Source of the DNA: Vibrio sp. 05-20-BW147
GTDB taxonomy: Bacteria; Pseudomonadota; Gammaproteobacteria; Enterobacterales; Vibrionaceae
Length of the DNA: 64,000 nucleotides
Assembly: GCF_013369385.1 (NCBI RefSeq)
Contig: NZ_SZTO01000006.1
Coordinates: 186,001 to 250,000 of the forward strand
Direction: 5' to 3'
Each line of letters starts with the position of its first letter. The first letter of the stretch is position 1. This document shows positions 8,279-18,075 of the stretch, one piece after another. The notes below the pieces were generated by a model, which was not told where the DNA came from, made no database searches, and was given only the letters and a program-made list of their open reading frames with translations. The translations under genes were made by a program, and so were the position numbers.

Positions 8279-8752
8279 ATGAAAAAGATGGCGATAATTC
8301 TCTCTTCACTTATTTGTTCGACTGCATTTGCAGGAATCACGATTTCTCCAGATCTCAAGTTAGGCCCCTATAAAGGTGCAGGTATTCAATTGGGTATGAG
8401 TGATGTACTTGGCTTTGATGCTGTCTTTGCGGAAGTGGCAAAAACTCGTTATGAAAGCAGAGCTTACGATGAAGAGATTTACTCGTATCGTGCTGGAATA
8501 CAACAAATGTTGGGTGAGTCCAAGCAGCAAGGTTTCCAAGCAAGCCTTGGATTAGCCAAATATGATGGGAGTTTCTTCAATGAGCACAAAAACACACACG
8601 GTGTCAGTATTAGCGCCAATTACGTGTTCCAAGCGAACCAACATTTGTTTTTACGCGCCGGTTTCGAAGTTGACGTGTTTGATATAAACACCACATTCAT
8701 TCCTGCCGACACGTCACCCAACTTTAATCTCGGTTTTGGTTTACGCTTCTAA
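8279..8752 (+). CDS. Small putative outer-membrane protein
   Basis: A 157-residue product with a clear signal peptide, MKKMAIILSSLICSTAFA, predicted to be cut before GITISP. The rest is rich in beta-like segments and ends in NLGFGLRF with a terminal Phe, as in small eight-stranded barrels. The ATG at 8279 is preferred over 8183 because it starts the signal peptide directly. The family is unrecognised. It forms a patch with the two preceding exported-protein genes. Its stop lies 3 bases from the convergent phoU stop, with no terminator between them. Confidence 0.75.
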   Translation: MKKMAIILSSLICSTAFAGITISPDLKLGPYKGAGIQLGMSDVLGFDAVFAEVAKTRYESRAYDEEIYSYRAGIQQMLGESKQQGFQASLGLAKYDGSFFNEHKNTHGVSISANYVFQANQHLFLRAGFEVDVFDINTTFIPADTSPNFNLGFGLRF

Positions 8753-8755
8753 ACA

Positions 8756-9454
8756 CTACTTAAGTGCGTCATTGATGCCTTGATCGCCCAGATGACGCAC
8801 ATCTTTGCCTTTGACAAAGTAGATAATGTATTCGCAGATATTTTGACAACGATCCCCCACTCGCTCAATCGCACGAGCCGACCACATCACCTGAAGGATG
8901 TTGGGAATGTTCTTCGGATTTTCCATCATATAGGTCATGAGCTGACGAATCACCGCCTCATATTCCGCATCAATTTTGTCATCCATCTTGTGCACTTCAG
9001 CTGCGGCATCAACATCCATTCGAGCAAACGCATCTAGCACTAAATGGAGCATTTGAATCGCTTGACGAGCGAGTGGCTCTAGCGAAACATTAAACTGACG
9101 TTCTTTCGAGGAAGGACTTTCGATTGCCACGTAGGCCATTTTGGTTGCTACATCACCAATGCGTTCTAGATCCGTAATGGTCTTAATAATCGCCATAATC
9201 AAACGCAAATCTTTGGCCGTTGGCTGACGTTTCGCAATGATGCGGGTACACGCGTCGTCAATCGACACTTCCATCGCATTGACTTTATGATCATCGCGCA
9301 CCACGCGCTTCGCCAAATCGAGATCATCATTGTGCAGCGCCTGCATAGCAAAAGAGAGTTGCTGTTCAACCAGTCCACCCATGGTCAATACGTGGGTGCG
9401 GATAGATTCAAGCTCAACGTTAAACTGCCCAGAAATATGACGCCCGAAATGCAT
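8756..9454 (-). CDS. phoU: Phosphate transport regulator PhoU
   Basis: PhoU couples the Pst transporter to the PhoR-PhoB system and represses the Pho regulon when phosphate is plentiful. The 232-residue protein has two three-helix PhoU repeats, with the metal-binding-type motifs around [17 protein letters not shown] and [14 protein letters not shown]. It ends with the typical [26 protein letters not shown] segment. It is the last gene of pstC-pstA-pstB-phoU, 25 bases after pstB. Loss of PhoU usually derepresses Pho genes and raises polyphosphate, which fits the nearby ppk-ppx pair. Confidence 0.97.
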   Translation of the reverse strand: MHFGRHISGQFNVELESIRTHVLTMGGLVEQQLSFAMQALHNDDLDLAKRVVRDDHKVNAMEVSIDDACTRIIAKRQPTAKDLRLIMAIIKTITDLERIGDVATKMAYVAIESPSSKERQFNVSLEPLARQAIQMLHLVLDAFARMDVDAAAEVHKMDDKIDAEYEAVIRQLMTYMMENPKNIPNILQVMWSARAIERVGDRCQNICEYIIYFVKGKDVRHLGDQGINDALK

Positions 9455-9479
9455 AATGATCCTTATTGTTTGTGTTTGA

Positions 9480-10298
9480 CTAACCGTAACGGCCAGTGAT
9501 GTAGTCTTCCGTTTGCTTTTTCATCGGTGAGGTAAAGATGGTATCTGCATCGGAATATTCTATGAGTTTCCCCATATGAATGAACGCGGTGTAATCGCTC
9601 ACTCGTGCGGCTTGCTGCATGTTATGAGTAACAATCACGACAGTATATTGAGTCTTGAGGTCGTTGATAAGCTCTTCAATTGTTAAAGTTGATATAGGAT
9701 CCAAAGCAGAGGTCGGTTCATCTAAAAGCAGCACTTCTGGCTCTATGGCTATGGCACGGGCAATCACCAATCGCTGCTGTTGCCCACCAGAGAGACCAAA
9801 GGCATTTTCATGTAGGCGGTCTTTCACTTCATCCCATAACGCCGCCGAGCGTAAAGATCGCTCTACTGCGTCATCAAGCGTTCGGCTATTTTTCACACCT
9901 TGCAAGCGTAAACCATACACCACATTTTCATAGATAGATTTAGGAAATGGATTGGGCCTTTGAAACACCATCCCGACCCGACGCCTTAAGGTTGCAACGT
10001 CGACACTAGGATCGTAAACATTGCTGCCATACAGCTTAACGCTGCCTGTCACTTTGCATCCTTCCACCAGATCGTTCATGCGATTGATACAACGCAGCAA
10101 CGTTGACTTACCACAACCTGACGGACCGATAAATGCCGTCACTCTCCCTTTGGGAATGCGCATCGAAATGTCGTACAGTGCCTGACTTTGACCATAGTGC
10201 AGATCCAAGTTCTCAATCGTAATGGCCGTTTTATCGTCAGGCAGATTATTCACATCTAAAGGGGCGTGATAGCCCAATGTGTCATTGAAAGAATACAT
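9480..10298 (-). CDS. pstB: Phosphate ABC transporter ATP-binding protein PstB
   Basis: ATPase subunit of the high-affinity phosphate importer at the inner face of the cytoplasmic membrane. Walker [10 protein letters not shown] is at residues 58-66, the ABC signature LSGGQ at 169-173 and Walker [11 protein letters not shown] at about 191-200. The 272-residue length is usual, with a short N-terminal extension before the ABC core. It starts 1 base after the pstA stop, so the two are translationally close. Expression from the upstream Pho box is expected. Confidence 0.97.
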   Translation of the reverse strand: MYSFNDTLGYHAPLDVNNLPDDKTAITIENLDLHYGQSQALYDISMRIPKGRVTAFIGPSGCGKSTLLRCINRMNDLVEGCKVTGSVKLYGSNVYDPSVDVATLRRRVGMVFQRPNPFPKSIYENVVYGLRLQGVKNSRTLDDAVERSLRSAALWDEVKDRLHENAFGLSGGQQQRLVIARAIAIEPEVLLLDEPTSALDPISTLTIEELINDLKTQYTVVIVTHNMQQAARVSDYTAFIHMGKLIEYSDADTIFTSPMKKQTEDYITGRYG

Positions 10299-10299
10299 C

Positions 10300-11991
10300 T
10301 TAGTCTTGCCCCAATGTTCGATATTTTTCGCGTAAATTATTGCGGATACTGATGGCCGTTAAGTTCAAGCCGACAATGACCGTCACCAACAAAAAGGACG
10401 TGGCATACACCAGTGGTCGCGCTGCTTCGATGTTCGACGTTTGGAAGCCCACATCGTAAATATGAAAGCCAAGGTGCATAAACTTACGTTCAAGATGAAT
10501 GTACGGAAACTGTCCATCCACAGGCAAACTGGACGCAAGCTTAACCACACCCACCAGCATTAATGGTGCTACTTCCCCAGCTGCACGGGCGATGGCCAGA
10601 ATCAGCCCAGTAATGATGGCAGGGGTCGCCATCGGCAACACCACTCGCCACAATGTCTCAAATTGCGTCGCTCCGAGCGCAAGTGAACCGTGACGAACCG
10701 AGCTGGGAATACGTGTTAGGCCCTCTTCTGTGGTCACAATGACCACGGGCAGCGTCAATACAGCCAATGTCAATGCAGACCAGAGCAAACCCGGTGTACC
10801 AAACGTTGGCGCTGGCAATCTTTCTGCGTAAAACAAACTGTCGATCGAGCCGCCGATGGTATAGACAAAAAATCCCAAGCCAAACACCCCATAAACTATC
10901 GAAGGCACCCCGGCGAGATTGATCACTGCAATGCGGATCACTCTGGTAAAGGCATTGTTTTTCGCATACTCATGGAGGTAAATCGCTGCAATCACGCCCA
11001 AAGGCATGACAATAATCGACATGATCAACACTAGGAACACGGTACCAAAGATGGCTGGAAATACACCACCAGCAGAGTTTGAATCTCGAGGGTTTTCTGA
11101 CAAAAACTTCCAAATTTCGGCCCCCCATCGCGCCACCTTATCCAAAGGAGACATCTGATTGGGCAACCAATAATCAAGAATTTCACTTAAAGGGATCGAT
11201 ATCGTCTGACCCGACATTTCTTCCACCAACAAAGTGTATCCCGTGAGCTGCAAACGCAGGCCATCAAGCTGTAAATCGTAGTTGGCCAACTCTTTTTCGT
11301 AGTACTCTCGCTCCGCTTGATAACGTTGAAGGTACTCGTCAGTGAGCGAGCCATTCAACTCTTTACGACGCTTATCTAAGCGCAATTGTTCCAGTTTCCA
11401 GCTCAGGGGTTTGATATTGCTTTCCACCAGCAAAGCGATCTCTTCTCTTAAACGTGCTGCGTAGTGCAATTTCTCATCGAGCAACGGGAAAATGTTTTCG
11501 CTGGTTTGTGTATCACCATCGCGAAAAGCGATGTATCGACCGAAAAAGTCACCCCCACTGCTGCGTTCAAACACCACGATATCTTCTGGCGTCGTGGGTT
11601 CGCTCAACTGAGATTGTAAAACCGAAATGAACTCTGAAGGGTACAAGCCTCGGTTGGCCACTTTAATCTTGATCCGCACGACATCGTCTTGATCAGGCTG
11701 CCACGCCTGCAATGAGGGAGGCAACTGTGAATGCCCGACATCATTACGTTGATACACTTGCCCAATCAGAAGGCTACCTACATGGGTGTTGGGCATTTGT
11801 TGCGGCGAAGATTGTAATACTGTCCACTGATAAACGGGGGCCGGCCAAAAGTAGTTCAGTCCTTTCCAGCCGATAAGCAATAACAATGTCAACACAGAGA
11901 GCAAGCTGATGCTCACGGCACCGCCAGTTAACCATATCCAAGGTGCGCCTGAACGAATCCAATTCAGCACGGTAGGGCTCCTAACAAACAT
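10300..11991 (-). CDS. pstA: Phosphate ABC transporter permease PstA (long form)
   Basis: Inner-membrane permease subunit of the Pst importer. At 563 residues it is nearly twice the E. coli protein (296). The extra length is an N-terminal segment: one membrane helix (about residues 25-45), then a periplasmic region with a charged coiled-coil-like stretch (about 190-270). The C-terminal 280 residues hold the permease domain, with the EAA loop as [20 protein letters not shown]. The enlarged form occurs in vibrios and pseudomonads together with a long PstC. The gene starts 6 bases after pstC. Confidence 0.95.
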   Translation of the reverse strand: MFVRSPTVLNWIRSGAPWIWLTGGAVSISLLSVLTLLLLIGWKGLNYFWPAPVYQWTVLQSSPQQMPNTHVGSLLIGQVYQRNDVGHSQLPPSLQAWQPDQDDVVRIKIKVANRGLYPSEFISVLQSQLSEPTTPEDIVVFERSSGGDFFGRYIAFRDGDTQTSENIFPLLDEKLHYAARLREEIALLVESNIKPLSWKLEQLRLDKRRKELNGSLTDEYLQRYQAEREYYEKELANYDLQLDGLRLQLTGYTLLVEEMSGQTISIPLSEILDYWLPNQMSPLDKVARWGAEIWKFLSENPRDSNSAGGVFPAIFGTVFLVLIMSIIVMPLGVIAAIYLHEYAKNNAFTRVIRIAVINLAGVPSIVYGVFGLGFFVYTIGGSIDSLFYAERLPAPTFGTPGLLWSALTLAVLTLPVVIVTTEEGLTRIPSSVRHGSLALGATQFETLWRVVLPMATPAIITGLILAIARAAGEVAPLMLVGVVKLASSLPVDGQFPYIHLERKFMHLGFHIYDVGFQTSNIEAARPLVYATSFLLVTVIVGLNLTAISIRNNLREKYRTLGQD

Positions 11992-11997
11992 CTGTGA

Positions 11998-14190
11998 TTA
12001 AAGGGCACGATATTTATCTCTCAATCTTTGGCGGACCCATTCCGCTACGGAGTTTACGGCAAAAGTAAACACAAACAGTAGCAAAGCCGCTAAGAACAGC
12101 AAACGGAAATGAGAGCTTCCTACTTCAGACTCAGGTAGCTCGACGGCGATGGTAGCAGAGAGCGTCCGCATGCCTTCCAAAATATTCCAATCCATCAATG
12201 GCGTATTTCCTGTCGCCATCAGCACGATCATGGTTTCACCCACAGCGCGCCCAAGCCCCATCATCACAGCAGAAAAAATACCTGGGCTCGCGGTTAACAA
12301 CACCACATGCATTAAGGTTTGCCACGCCGTTGCTCCTAAGGCCAATGAACCGTCAGAGAGGTGTTTGGGAACGGAGAAAATCGCATCTTCTGCGATGGTA
12401 AAAATCGTCGGGATCACCGCAAAACCCATCGCTAATCCCACCACCATGGCATTCCTTTGATCGAAACCGATCCCATGCTGCGACAGAAACAGACGAATAT
12501 CACCCTCAAACAACAATGACTCTAGTCCGGGAGCAAATTCTACTCCCATCATCACCACTAGCACCATGCTTGGCATTAAGATCACGGCATGCCAACCATT
12601 AGGAACTTTATGCCGCCAAGCAGAAGGAAGGAGCATCCAGCCCGCACCAACTACCACGGTACTTAACGGCAATACCACCATCAAAGTCACAACATTGATC
12701 AAATGCTGCTCAACAATCGGCGCAAACCACAAGCCGGCAAGAAAACCAATGATCACCGTTGGCATAGCCTCCATCAATTCGATGGAAGGTTTAACGATAC
12801 GGCGCATTTTCGGTGCCATAAAATAACCGGTGTAAATAGCCCCTAATACCGCGATCGGTACCGAGAACAGCATGGCAAACAAAGCCGCCTTGATGGTGCC
12901 AAATGCAATAGGAACAAGGCTGAACTTCGCTTCAAAGTCATCGTTCGCTGACGTTGATTGCCAAACAAACTCAGGTTCAGGGTAACCTTCGTACCATACT
13001 TTTTGCCACAACGAAGAAAGAGAGATCTCCGGATAAGGGTTGTCCACCGTCGCTAAACTTAATCGCCCGGGAAAGTAAGTCAGCAAGAATTGTTCATTAT
13101 TCGACATGGCTGCCAATTGTGGCGCTTGGCTATACGCTCTCAAAAAGAGCGCCAGCTTTTCACTGGTCGTATAATGACTTTGTAATGTGCCATTGGTGTA
13201 AAAACTGTAAAAGCCTTTACGGTGTGTATCGGGGAGCAAAAATTGTACTTCTGAGGCCAATTTAAAATCACGTATGTGAGTGAGTTGTCGCTTCTTCTCT
13301 TGCCGGGTATCAAACCATTGCGAAACTCGGCCATCATCGTGCGTCACAAGCAGTGAGTAAGCACCTGCCAGTAAAACCATATTGCGGACCGAGTGCTTTT
13401 TGTCCCCCAATGTTAAATCCACCACTTCTCGAACATAAAACGTGCGGTCACGTTTCTTCGCGACCATCAGTTCGGAAGCAGTACGTAGATATATCGTTTC
13501 CCCATCCGGCGTAATCAGCAACTGATCCACATGTGGGATTTGTGATGGAAACTGAAAATCGATTTGTGTCGATTCGCCATTCACATTCTGTGTCCAACGC
13601 GTCTTTAAGGTACCATCTCGCATCAACCACACTAACGTCGGTGAGGATTGTGTACTGCTAAAAGCAAATCGCTCAACATCAGCACCTTGCGCTGCGATTT
13701 GAAAATCATAGGTCGGGCGGTAAAACTCAACTTCTGGCGGCTGAACATTCTGTGCCAGTGAGCTGTTAAAACGCGGTTTAAAGAGCGTCACTTGACCTTG
13801 CTGAGTCACAAAACCATACGTATCCAATGCTGCTATACTTTGTGCAAACGCAACTGGCTGTTCTGTGATGGATACGTCCAAAATAGGTTTCGCATTGTCT
13901 AACTGCCAAAACGTTAAACGGCCTTGTTGCGTAATGGTTAAGGCTCGGAGGCCATAGTCATCAACAGCCAACGCCAAAGGCTTTTCCACAGCGATAGGCA
14001 TGGAGAGCTTGTTAGGCTCCAACTTGGCGTCAGAAAAAAGCGGCAAAACCACCATAGCAAGGTAGACAAAAATCAGCACCAACGCTGCCAATACGCCAAC
14101 ACCACCACAGGTTACCGCCATGCGAACCAAGCGATCTTTTAACAATCTCGACTTGTCTCTGGTCTGCAATGTGAATTCGGCTCTGGCCAT
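11998..14190 (-). CDS. pstC: Phosphate ABC transporter permease PstC (long form)
   Basis: First gene of the pst operon and partner permease of PstA. The 730-residue protein greatly exceeds E. coli PstC (319). After a first membrane helix (about residues 25-55) comes a roughly 370-residue beta-rich, propeller-like periplasmic region, then the permease domain from about residue 430. The EAA loop reads ALGATAWQTLMHVVLLTASPG. No pstS binding-protein gene is in the operon. The extra domain might interact with a binding protein encoded elsewhere, but that is speculation. A strong Pho box and a matching minus-10 lie upstream. Confidence 0.95.
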   Translation of the reverse strand: MARAEFTLQTRDKSRLLKDRLVRMAVTCGGVGVLAALVLIFVYLAMVVLPLFSDAKLEPNKLSMPIAVEKPLALAVDDYGLRALTITQQGRLTFWQLDNAKPILDVSITEQPVAFAQSIAALDTYGFVTQQGQVTLFKPRFNSSLAQNVQPPEVEFYRPTYDFQIAAQGADVERFAFSSTQSSPTLVWLMRDGTLKTRWTQNVNGESTQIDFQFPSQIPHVDQLLITPDGETIYLRTASELMVAKKRDRTFYVREVVDLTLGDKKHSVRNMVLLAGAYSLLVTHDDGRVSQWFDTRQEKKRQLTHIRDFKLASEVQFLLPDTHRKGFYSFYTNGTLQSHYTTSEKLALFLRAYSQAPQLAAMSNNEQFLLTYFPGRLSLATVDNPYPEISLSSLWQKVWYEGYPEPEFVWQSTSANDDFEAKFSLVPIAFGTIKAALFAMLFSVPIAVLGAIYTGYFMAPKMRRIVKPSIELMEAMPTVIIGFLAGLWFAPIVEQHLINVVTLMVVLPLSTVVVGAGWMLLPSAWRHKVPNGWHAVILMPSMVLVVMMGVEFAPGLESLLFEGDIRLFLSQHGIGFDQRNAMVVGLAMGFAVIPTIFTIAEDAIFSVPKHLSDGSLALGATAWQTLMHVVLLTASPGIFSAVMMGLGRAVGETMIVLMATGNTPLMDWNILEGMRTLSATIAVELPESEVGSSHFRLLFLAALLLFVFTFAVNSVAEWVRQRLRDKYRAL

Positions 14191-14221
14191 CGAATTTTTC
14201 TACCCTTTTTGACGTGCTGAC

Positions 14222-14255
14222 ATAATATTTCGTTAAGATGACAATTATATTACAG
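14222..14255 (-). promoter_or_regulatory. Pho box and minus-10 of the pst operon
   Basis: On the minus strand the sequence CTGTAATATAATTGTCAT (14255-14238) matches two CTGTCAT repeats 11 bases apart at 12 of 14 positions. A minus-10 hexamer TATTAT (14227-14222) follows 10 bases later, the spacing at PhoB-activated promoters where the Pho box replaces the minus-35. It lies about 48 bases before pstC. Confidence 0.75.
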
Positions 14256-14388
14256 ATCACATTAACCATATGAAAATAATACAACTATTATGATAGTCAT
14301 GGTATGAAATAAATCTGTAACAAAAAACACATACTGTGCCTCCTTATTGAGTCCATTTTTAATTACATGATCAACGTCAGGCCAATTT

Positions 14389-16491
14389 ATGAGTGCGGAT
14401 AAATTCTATATAGAAAAAGAGCTTAGCTGGCTGTCATTCAATGAACGGGTATTACAAGAAGCCGCCGATAAAACCGTGCCGCTCATTGAGCGCATTCGCT
14501 TTCTTGGTATCTTCTCCAATAACTTGGATGAGTTTTACAAAGTGCGATTTTCGGATGTAAAACGCCGAATTTTGATTAATCGAGAGCAAGGTGGCAACGA
14601 CATTTCAAAGCACTTGTTGTCAAAGATGCAGAGCAAAGCCTTAAAACTCAACGAACGCTTTGATGAACTTTACAATGAACTGATCCGAGATATGGCAAGA
14701 CGGCATATTTTTCTCGTCAACGAAAGCCAACTCGATGAGGCTCAACAAAAATGGATCGTCAAATATTTCCAGAAAGAAGTATTGCCTCACATCACTCCGC
14801 TGATGTTGACCGATGAAATTGACGTCCTGCAGTTTTTGAAAGACGAGTATGCGTACATCGCTGTGGAGTTGAAACAACAAGAACAGGCCAAATATGCCTT
14901 GCTGGAAATCCCCACCGATCACCTTCCTCGCTTCATTATGGTGCCAGAGCAAAAAGGCAAACGTAAGAAAACCATTATTTTGCTCGACAACATCATTCGC
15001 TTTTGCCTTAACGATATCTTCCGTGGTTTTTTTGACTACGACGAACTCAATGGCTATGCAATGAAAATGACCCGAGATGCCGAGTACGACTTGCGTCATG
15101 AAGTTGAATACAGCTTGCTAGAGCAGATGTCTGAAGGCCTAAGCCAACGACTCACTGCGTTGCCCGTGCGTTTTGTTTACGAGCGAGAAATGCCTGAAGA
15201 GATGCTGAAGTACCTTTGCTTTAAGCTCAAAATCTCTCACTACGACAGTTTGATTCCTGGCGGTCGTTATCACAATTTCAAAGACTTTATCGCCTTTCCA
15301 AACGTTGGACGCGACTACTTGGAGAACAAACCGCTGCCACCATTGGCCTGCGCTGATTTTGAAGGCTACGCCAACGCATTTGATGCCATTCGCAATCAAG
15401 ATATTCTCCTGCACTACCCTTATCACAGCTTTGAGCATATTACGGAGCTGGTGCGTCAAGCCTCATTCGACCCCAAGGTGGTCAGCATCAAAATCAACGT
15501 TTATCGCGTTGCGAAGAATTCACGCTTAATGAACTCATTGATCGATGCGGTGCATAACGGCAAGCGAGTCACCGTGGTCGTTGAGCTACAAGCACGCTTT
15601 GATGAAGAGGCCAATATTGAATGGTCAAAACGCCTAACCGATGCGGGCGTGCACGTTATTTTTGGTGTACCAGGAATGAAGATCCACGCCAAATTATTAT
15701 TGATAACGCGACGTGAAGAAGACGATTTCGTGCGCTACGCGCATATTGGTACCGGTAATTTCCACGAGCGAACAGCCCGTATCTACACCGACTTCTCTCT
15801 GCTCACCGCCGATCAAGAACTCGCGGCGGAAGTACGCGGCGTATTTGCCTACATAATGAATCCTTTCCGCCCAATAAAGTTTCGCCACTTGATCGTCTCA
15901 CCACGGAACTCTCGCTCACAACTTTATCGGCTATTGGACAACGAAATCCACAACGCCCAAGCTGGGAAAAAAGCCACCATTACCCTCAAGGTGAATAATC
16001 TGGTTGATAAAGGACTGATCAGTAAACTTTATGCGGCCAGCAGCGCTGGGGTGAAAATTCGCATGATCATTCGCGGTATGTGTTCATTGGTTCCAGGGTT
16101 AGAAGGAATCAGTGAAAACATTGAAATCATCAGTATCATTGATCGATTCTTAGAACACCCACGCGTGTTGGTTGTCCATAATGATGGAGAACCGTTAGTC
16201 TATATCTCTTCTGCCGACTGGATGGAGCGTAACATCGATAACCGTATTGAAGTCATGTCTCCAGTGCGTGATACACGCATCAAACAGCGCATTATCGATA
16301 TTCTCAACATCCAATTTACTGATACAGTGAAGGCACGCCGCATCGACAAAGAGATGAGCAATAATTATGTTGAACGCGGCAATCGCAAAAAAATACGTTC
16401 TCAGATAGCCATCTACGACTATCTTAAAAATGTTGAGAAACATACGCGCAAGCAAAAGGGGCAAGTAGAACCGAATGACAACAACCAATAG
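14389..16491 (+). CDS. ppk: Polyphosphate kinase PPK1
   Basis: PPK1 polymerises the gamma-phosphate of ATP into polyphosphate, usually at the membrane periphery. At 700 residues it is close to the E. coli enzyme. The N-terminal helical domain begins with [16 protein letters not shown]. The phospholipase-D-like catalytic halves carry His433 in MKIHAKLLL and His452 in [13 protein letters not shown], matching the autophosphorylated and acid-base histidines of E. coli (435 and 454). It is divergent from pstC and overlaps ppx by 17 bases. Weak Pho-like repeats lie upstream at 14304-14321. Confidence 0.97.
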   Translation: MSADKFYIEKELSWLSFNERVLQEAADKTVPLIERIRFLGIFSNNLDEFYKVRFSDVKRRILINREQGGNDISKHLLSKMQSKALKLNERFDELYNELIRDMARRHIFLVNESQLDEAQQKWIVKYFQKEVLPHITPLMLTDEIDVLQFLKDEYAYIAVELKQQEQAKYALLEIPTDHLPRFIMVPEQKGKRKKTIILLDNIIRFCLNDIFRGFFDYDELNGYAMKMTRDAEYDLRHEVEYSLLEQMSEGLSQRLTALPVRFVYEREMPEEMLKYLCFKLKISHYDSLIPGGRYHNFKDFIAFPNVGRDYLENKPLPPLACADFEGYANAFDAIRNQDILLHYPYHSFEHITELVRQASFDPKVVSIKINVYRVAKNSRLMNSLIDAVHNGKRVTVVVELQARFDEEANIEWSKRLTDAGVHVIFGVPGMKIHAKLLLITRREEDDFVRYAHIGTGNFHERTARIYTDFSLLTADQELAAEVRGVFAYIMNPFRPIKFRHLIVSPRNSRSQLYRLLDNEIHNAQAGKKATITLKVNNLVDKGLISKLYAASSAGVKIRMIIRGMCSLVPGLEGISENIEIISIIDRFLEHPRVLVVHNDGEPLVYISSADWMERNIDNRIEVMSPVRDTRIKQRIIDILNIQFTDTVKARRIDKEMSNNYVERGNRKKIRSQIAIYDYLKNVEKHTRKQKGQVEPNDNNQ

Positions 16492-17974
16492 TCGAGATAT
16501 TGCCGCTATCGACCTAGGCTCCAACAGTTTTCATATGGTGGTGGCCAAAGTCGTCGATGAAGATCTGCAATTAATTAGCCGCCATAAGCAACGTGTGTAC
16601 CTTGCTGATGGATTAGATAGCGAAATGAATCTGAGCCATTCGGCAATGGAGCGAGGGCTCGAATGCTTAGCGATGTTTGCCGAACGACTGCAAGGGTTTG
16701 AACCAGAGAATGTTCGCATTGCGGCCACGCATACTCTACGCCAAGCACACAATGCCCATCTGTTCTTACAACGCGCTAAACAAGTCCTCCCCTTCCCCAT
16801 CGAAATTATTCCGGGAGAAGAAGAAGCGCGTTTGATCTATCTGGGTGTTGCACACACACAACTAGAAGTCTCCTCTAAGTTGGTGGTTGACATTGGCGGA
16901 GGCAGCACCGAACTGATCATCGGTCGCGATTTTGAACCGGAGCTACTCAACAGTAAGCAAATGGGCTGTGTCAGCTTTACCAGTCGTTACTTTTCCAACG
17001 GGAAAATTACCAAAAAGAACATCAACAAAGCGATCACCGCTGGTGAACAGAAACTGGAGTCCATCGCCAGCCAGTATCGTAAGAAAGGCTGGGAAATAGC
17101 CTATGGTTCATCAGGCTCTATTAAGGCGATTCATGAAGTACTCGTTGGTCTAGGTTTTGAAGATGGCATCATTACTCAAAATCGGCTCGGCACTTTGATC
17201 GAAATGCTGTGTAACTTTGACACCATCGATGACATTCAACTAGCTGGCCTCACTGACGAGCGAAAACCCGTGTTTGCAGCTGGCGTCGCCATTCTGATGG
17301 CGGTTTTCCAGACGCTAAAATTGTCAGAAATGCACTATTCTGACGGTGCGCTTCGTGAAGGTTTACTCTATGAAATGGAAACGGGCTTTGCACGTTCAGA
17401 TCTGCGTATGAGAACAACCGAGAACTTAGCTAAGAAGCACTTGGTGGATTTGGAACATGCTGCACGTGTAAAAGGCTTGGCCGGTGAACTGCTTGAACAA
17501 GCACATAAAAAGTTGGGCATAATCCGTGAGAGTGAGCTGGCCCATTTACTGGAATGGGCAGCTCTCCTTCATGAGGTCGGATTGAGCATCAGTCTGCGTG
17601 GTTTTCATCGCCATTCAGCCTACATCTTACAACACACCAACATGCCGGGCTTTAACAGCGAGCAACAACTGTTGCTTGCTTCACTCACACGCTATCAGCG
17701 TAAATCGCTCAAACTTACCGAATTGCCCGAGTTCCATCTCTACACTAGAGAACAAGTGATCAATCTGATTCGCCTTTTGCGCCTTGCCATTCTCATCAAT
17801 GGTCAGCGCAACGATGATCCACTGCCAGAATTTACTTTGGACGTGAACGATGATCATTGGTTACTCAGTGGCAAAGACAAAGATTGGTTAGAGAACAACA
17901 AATTGCTTTCTGCCGACTTACAAAGTGAGCAAGAACGTTGGTCACAAGTGAATTGGAAGCTGGAGCTTAAATAA
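16475..17974 (+). CDS. ppx: Exopolyphosphatase Ppx
   Basis: Ppx removes terminal phosphate from polyphosphate chains. It also belongs to the GppA family that hydrolyses pppGpp. The actin-like ATPase fold is seen in [14 protein letters not shown] (about residues 10-23), [16 protein letters not shown], and the [12 protein letters not shown] phosphate loop near residue 145. The C-terminal half is HD-like ([22 protein letters not shown]). The length is 499 residues. The ATG lies inside the end of ppk, so the two are cotranscribed and probably translationally coupled. A terminator follows. Confidence 0.96.
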   Translation: MTTTNSRDIAAIDLGSNSFHMVVAKVVDEDLQLISRHKQRVYLADGLDSEMNLSHSAMERGLECLAMFAERLQGFEPENVRIAATHTLRQAHNAHLFLQRAKQVLPFPIEIIPGEEEARLIYLGVAHTQLEVSSKLVVDIGGGSTELIIGRDFEPELLNSKQMGCVSFTSRYFSNGKITKKNINKAITAGEQKLESIASQYRKKGWEIAYGSSGSIKAIHEVLVGLGFEDGIITQNRLGTLIEMLCNFDTIDDIQLAGLTDERKPVFAAGVAILMAVFQTLKLSEMHYSDGALREGLLYEMETGFARSDLRMRTTENLAKKHLVDLEHAARVKGLAGELLEQAHKKLGIIRESELAHLLEWAALLHEVGLSISLRGFHRHSAYILQHTNMPGFNSEQQLLLASLTRYQRKSLKLTELPEFHLYTREQVINLIRLLRLAILINGQRNDDPLPEFTLDVNDDHWLLSGKDKDWLENNKLLSADLQSEQERWSQVNWKLELK

Positions 17975-18000
17975 TCCCCAAAATCGCTTCGATAAATGAA

Positions 18001-18028
18001 AGAACCCCACGTGTTAAGTGGGGTTTCT
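18001..18028. terminator. Terminator between ppx and clpB
   Basis: The stem AACCCCAC (18003-18010) with GTGGGGTT (18018-18025) and a 7-base loop lies between the convergent ppx and clpB genes. The U-tract is short. Confidence 0.6.
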
Positions 18029-18075
18029 GGTGATTAGTCACAGGAGCAAAGCTTTTCTCTTGGGAGAATGCTCAG

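Noticed and set aside
14647..15099. Several long minus-strand frames inside ppk and clpB (for example 14641-15099).
   Set aside because: They are shadow frames of long conserved genes, with no ribosome sites or recognisable domains.
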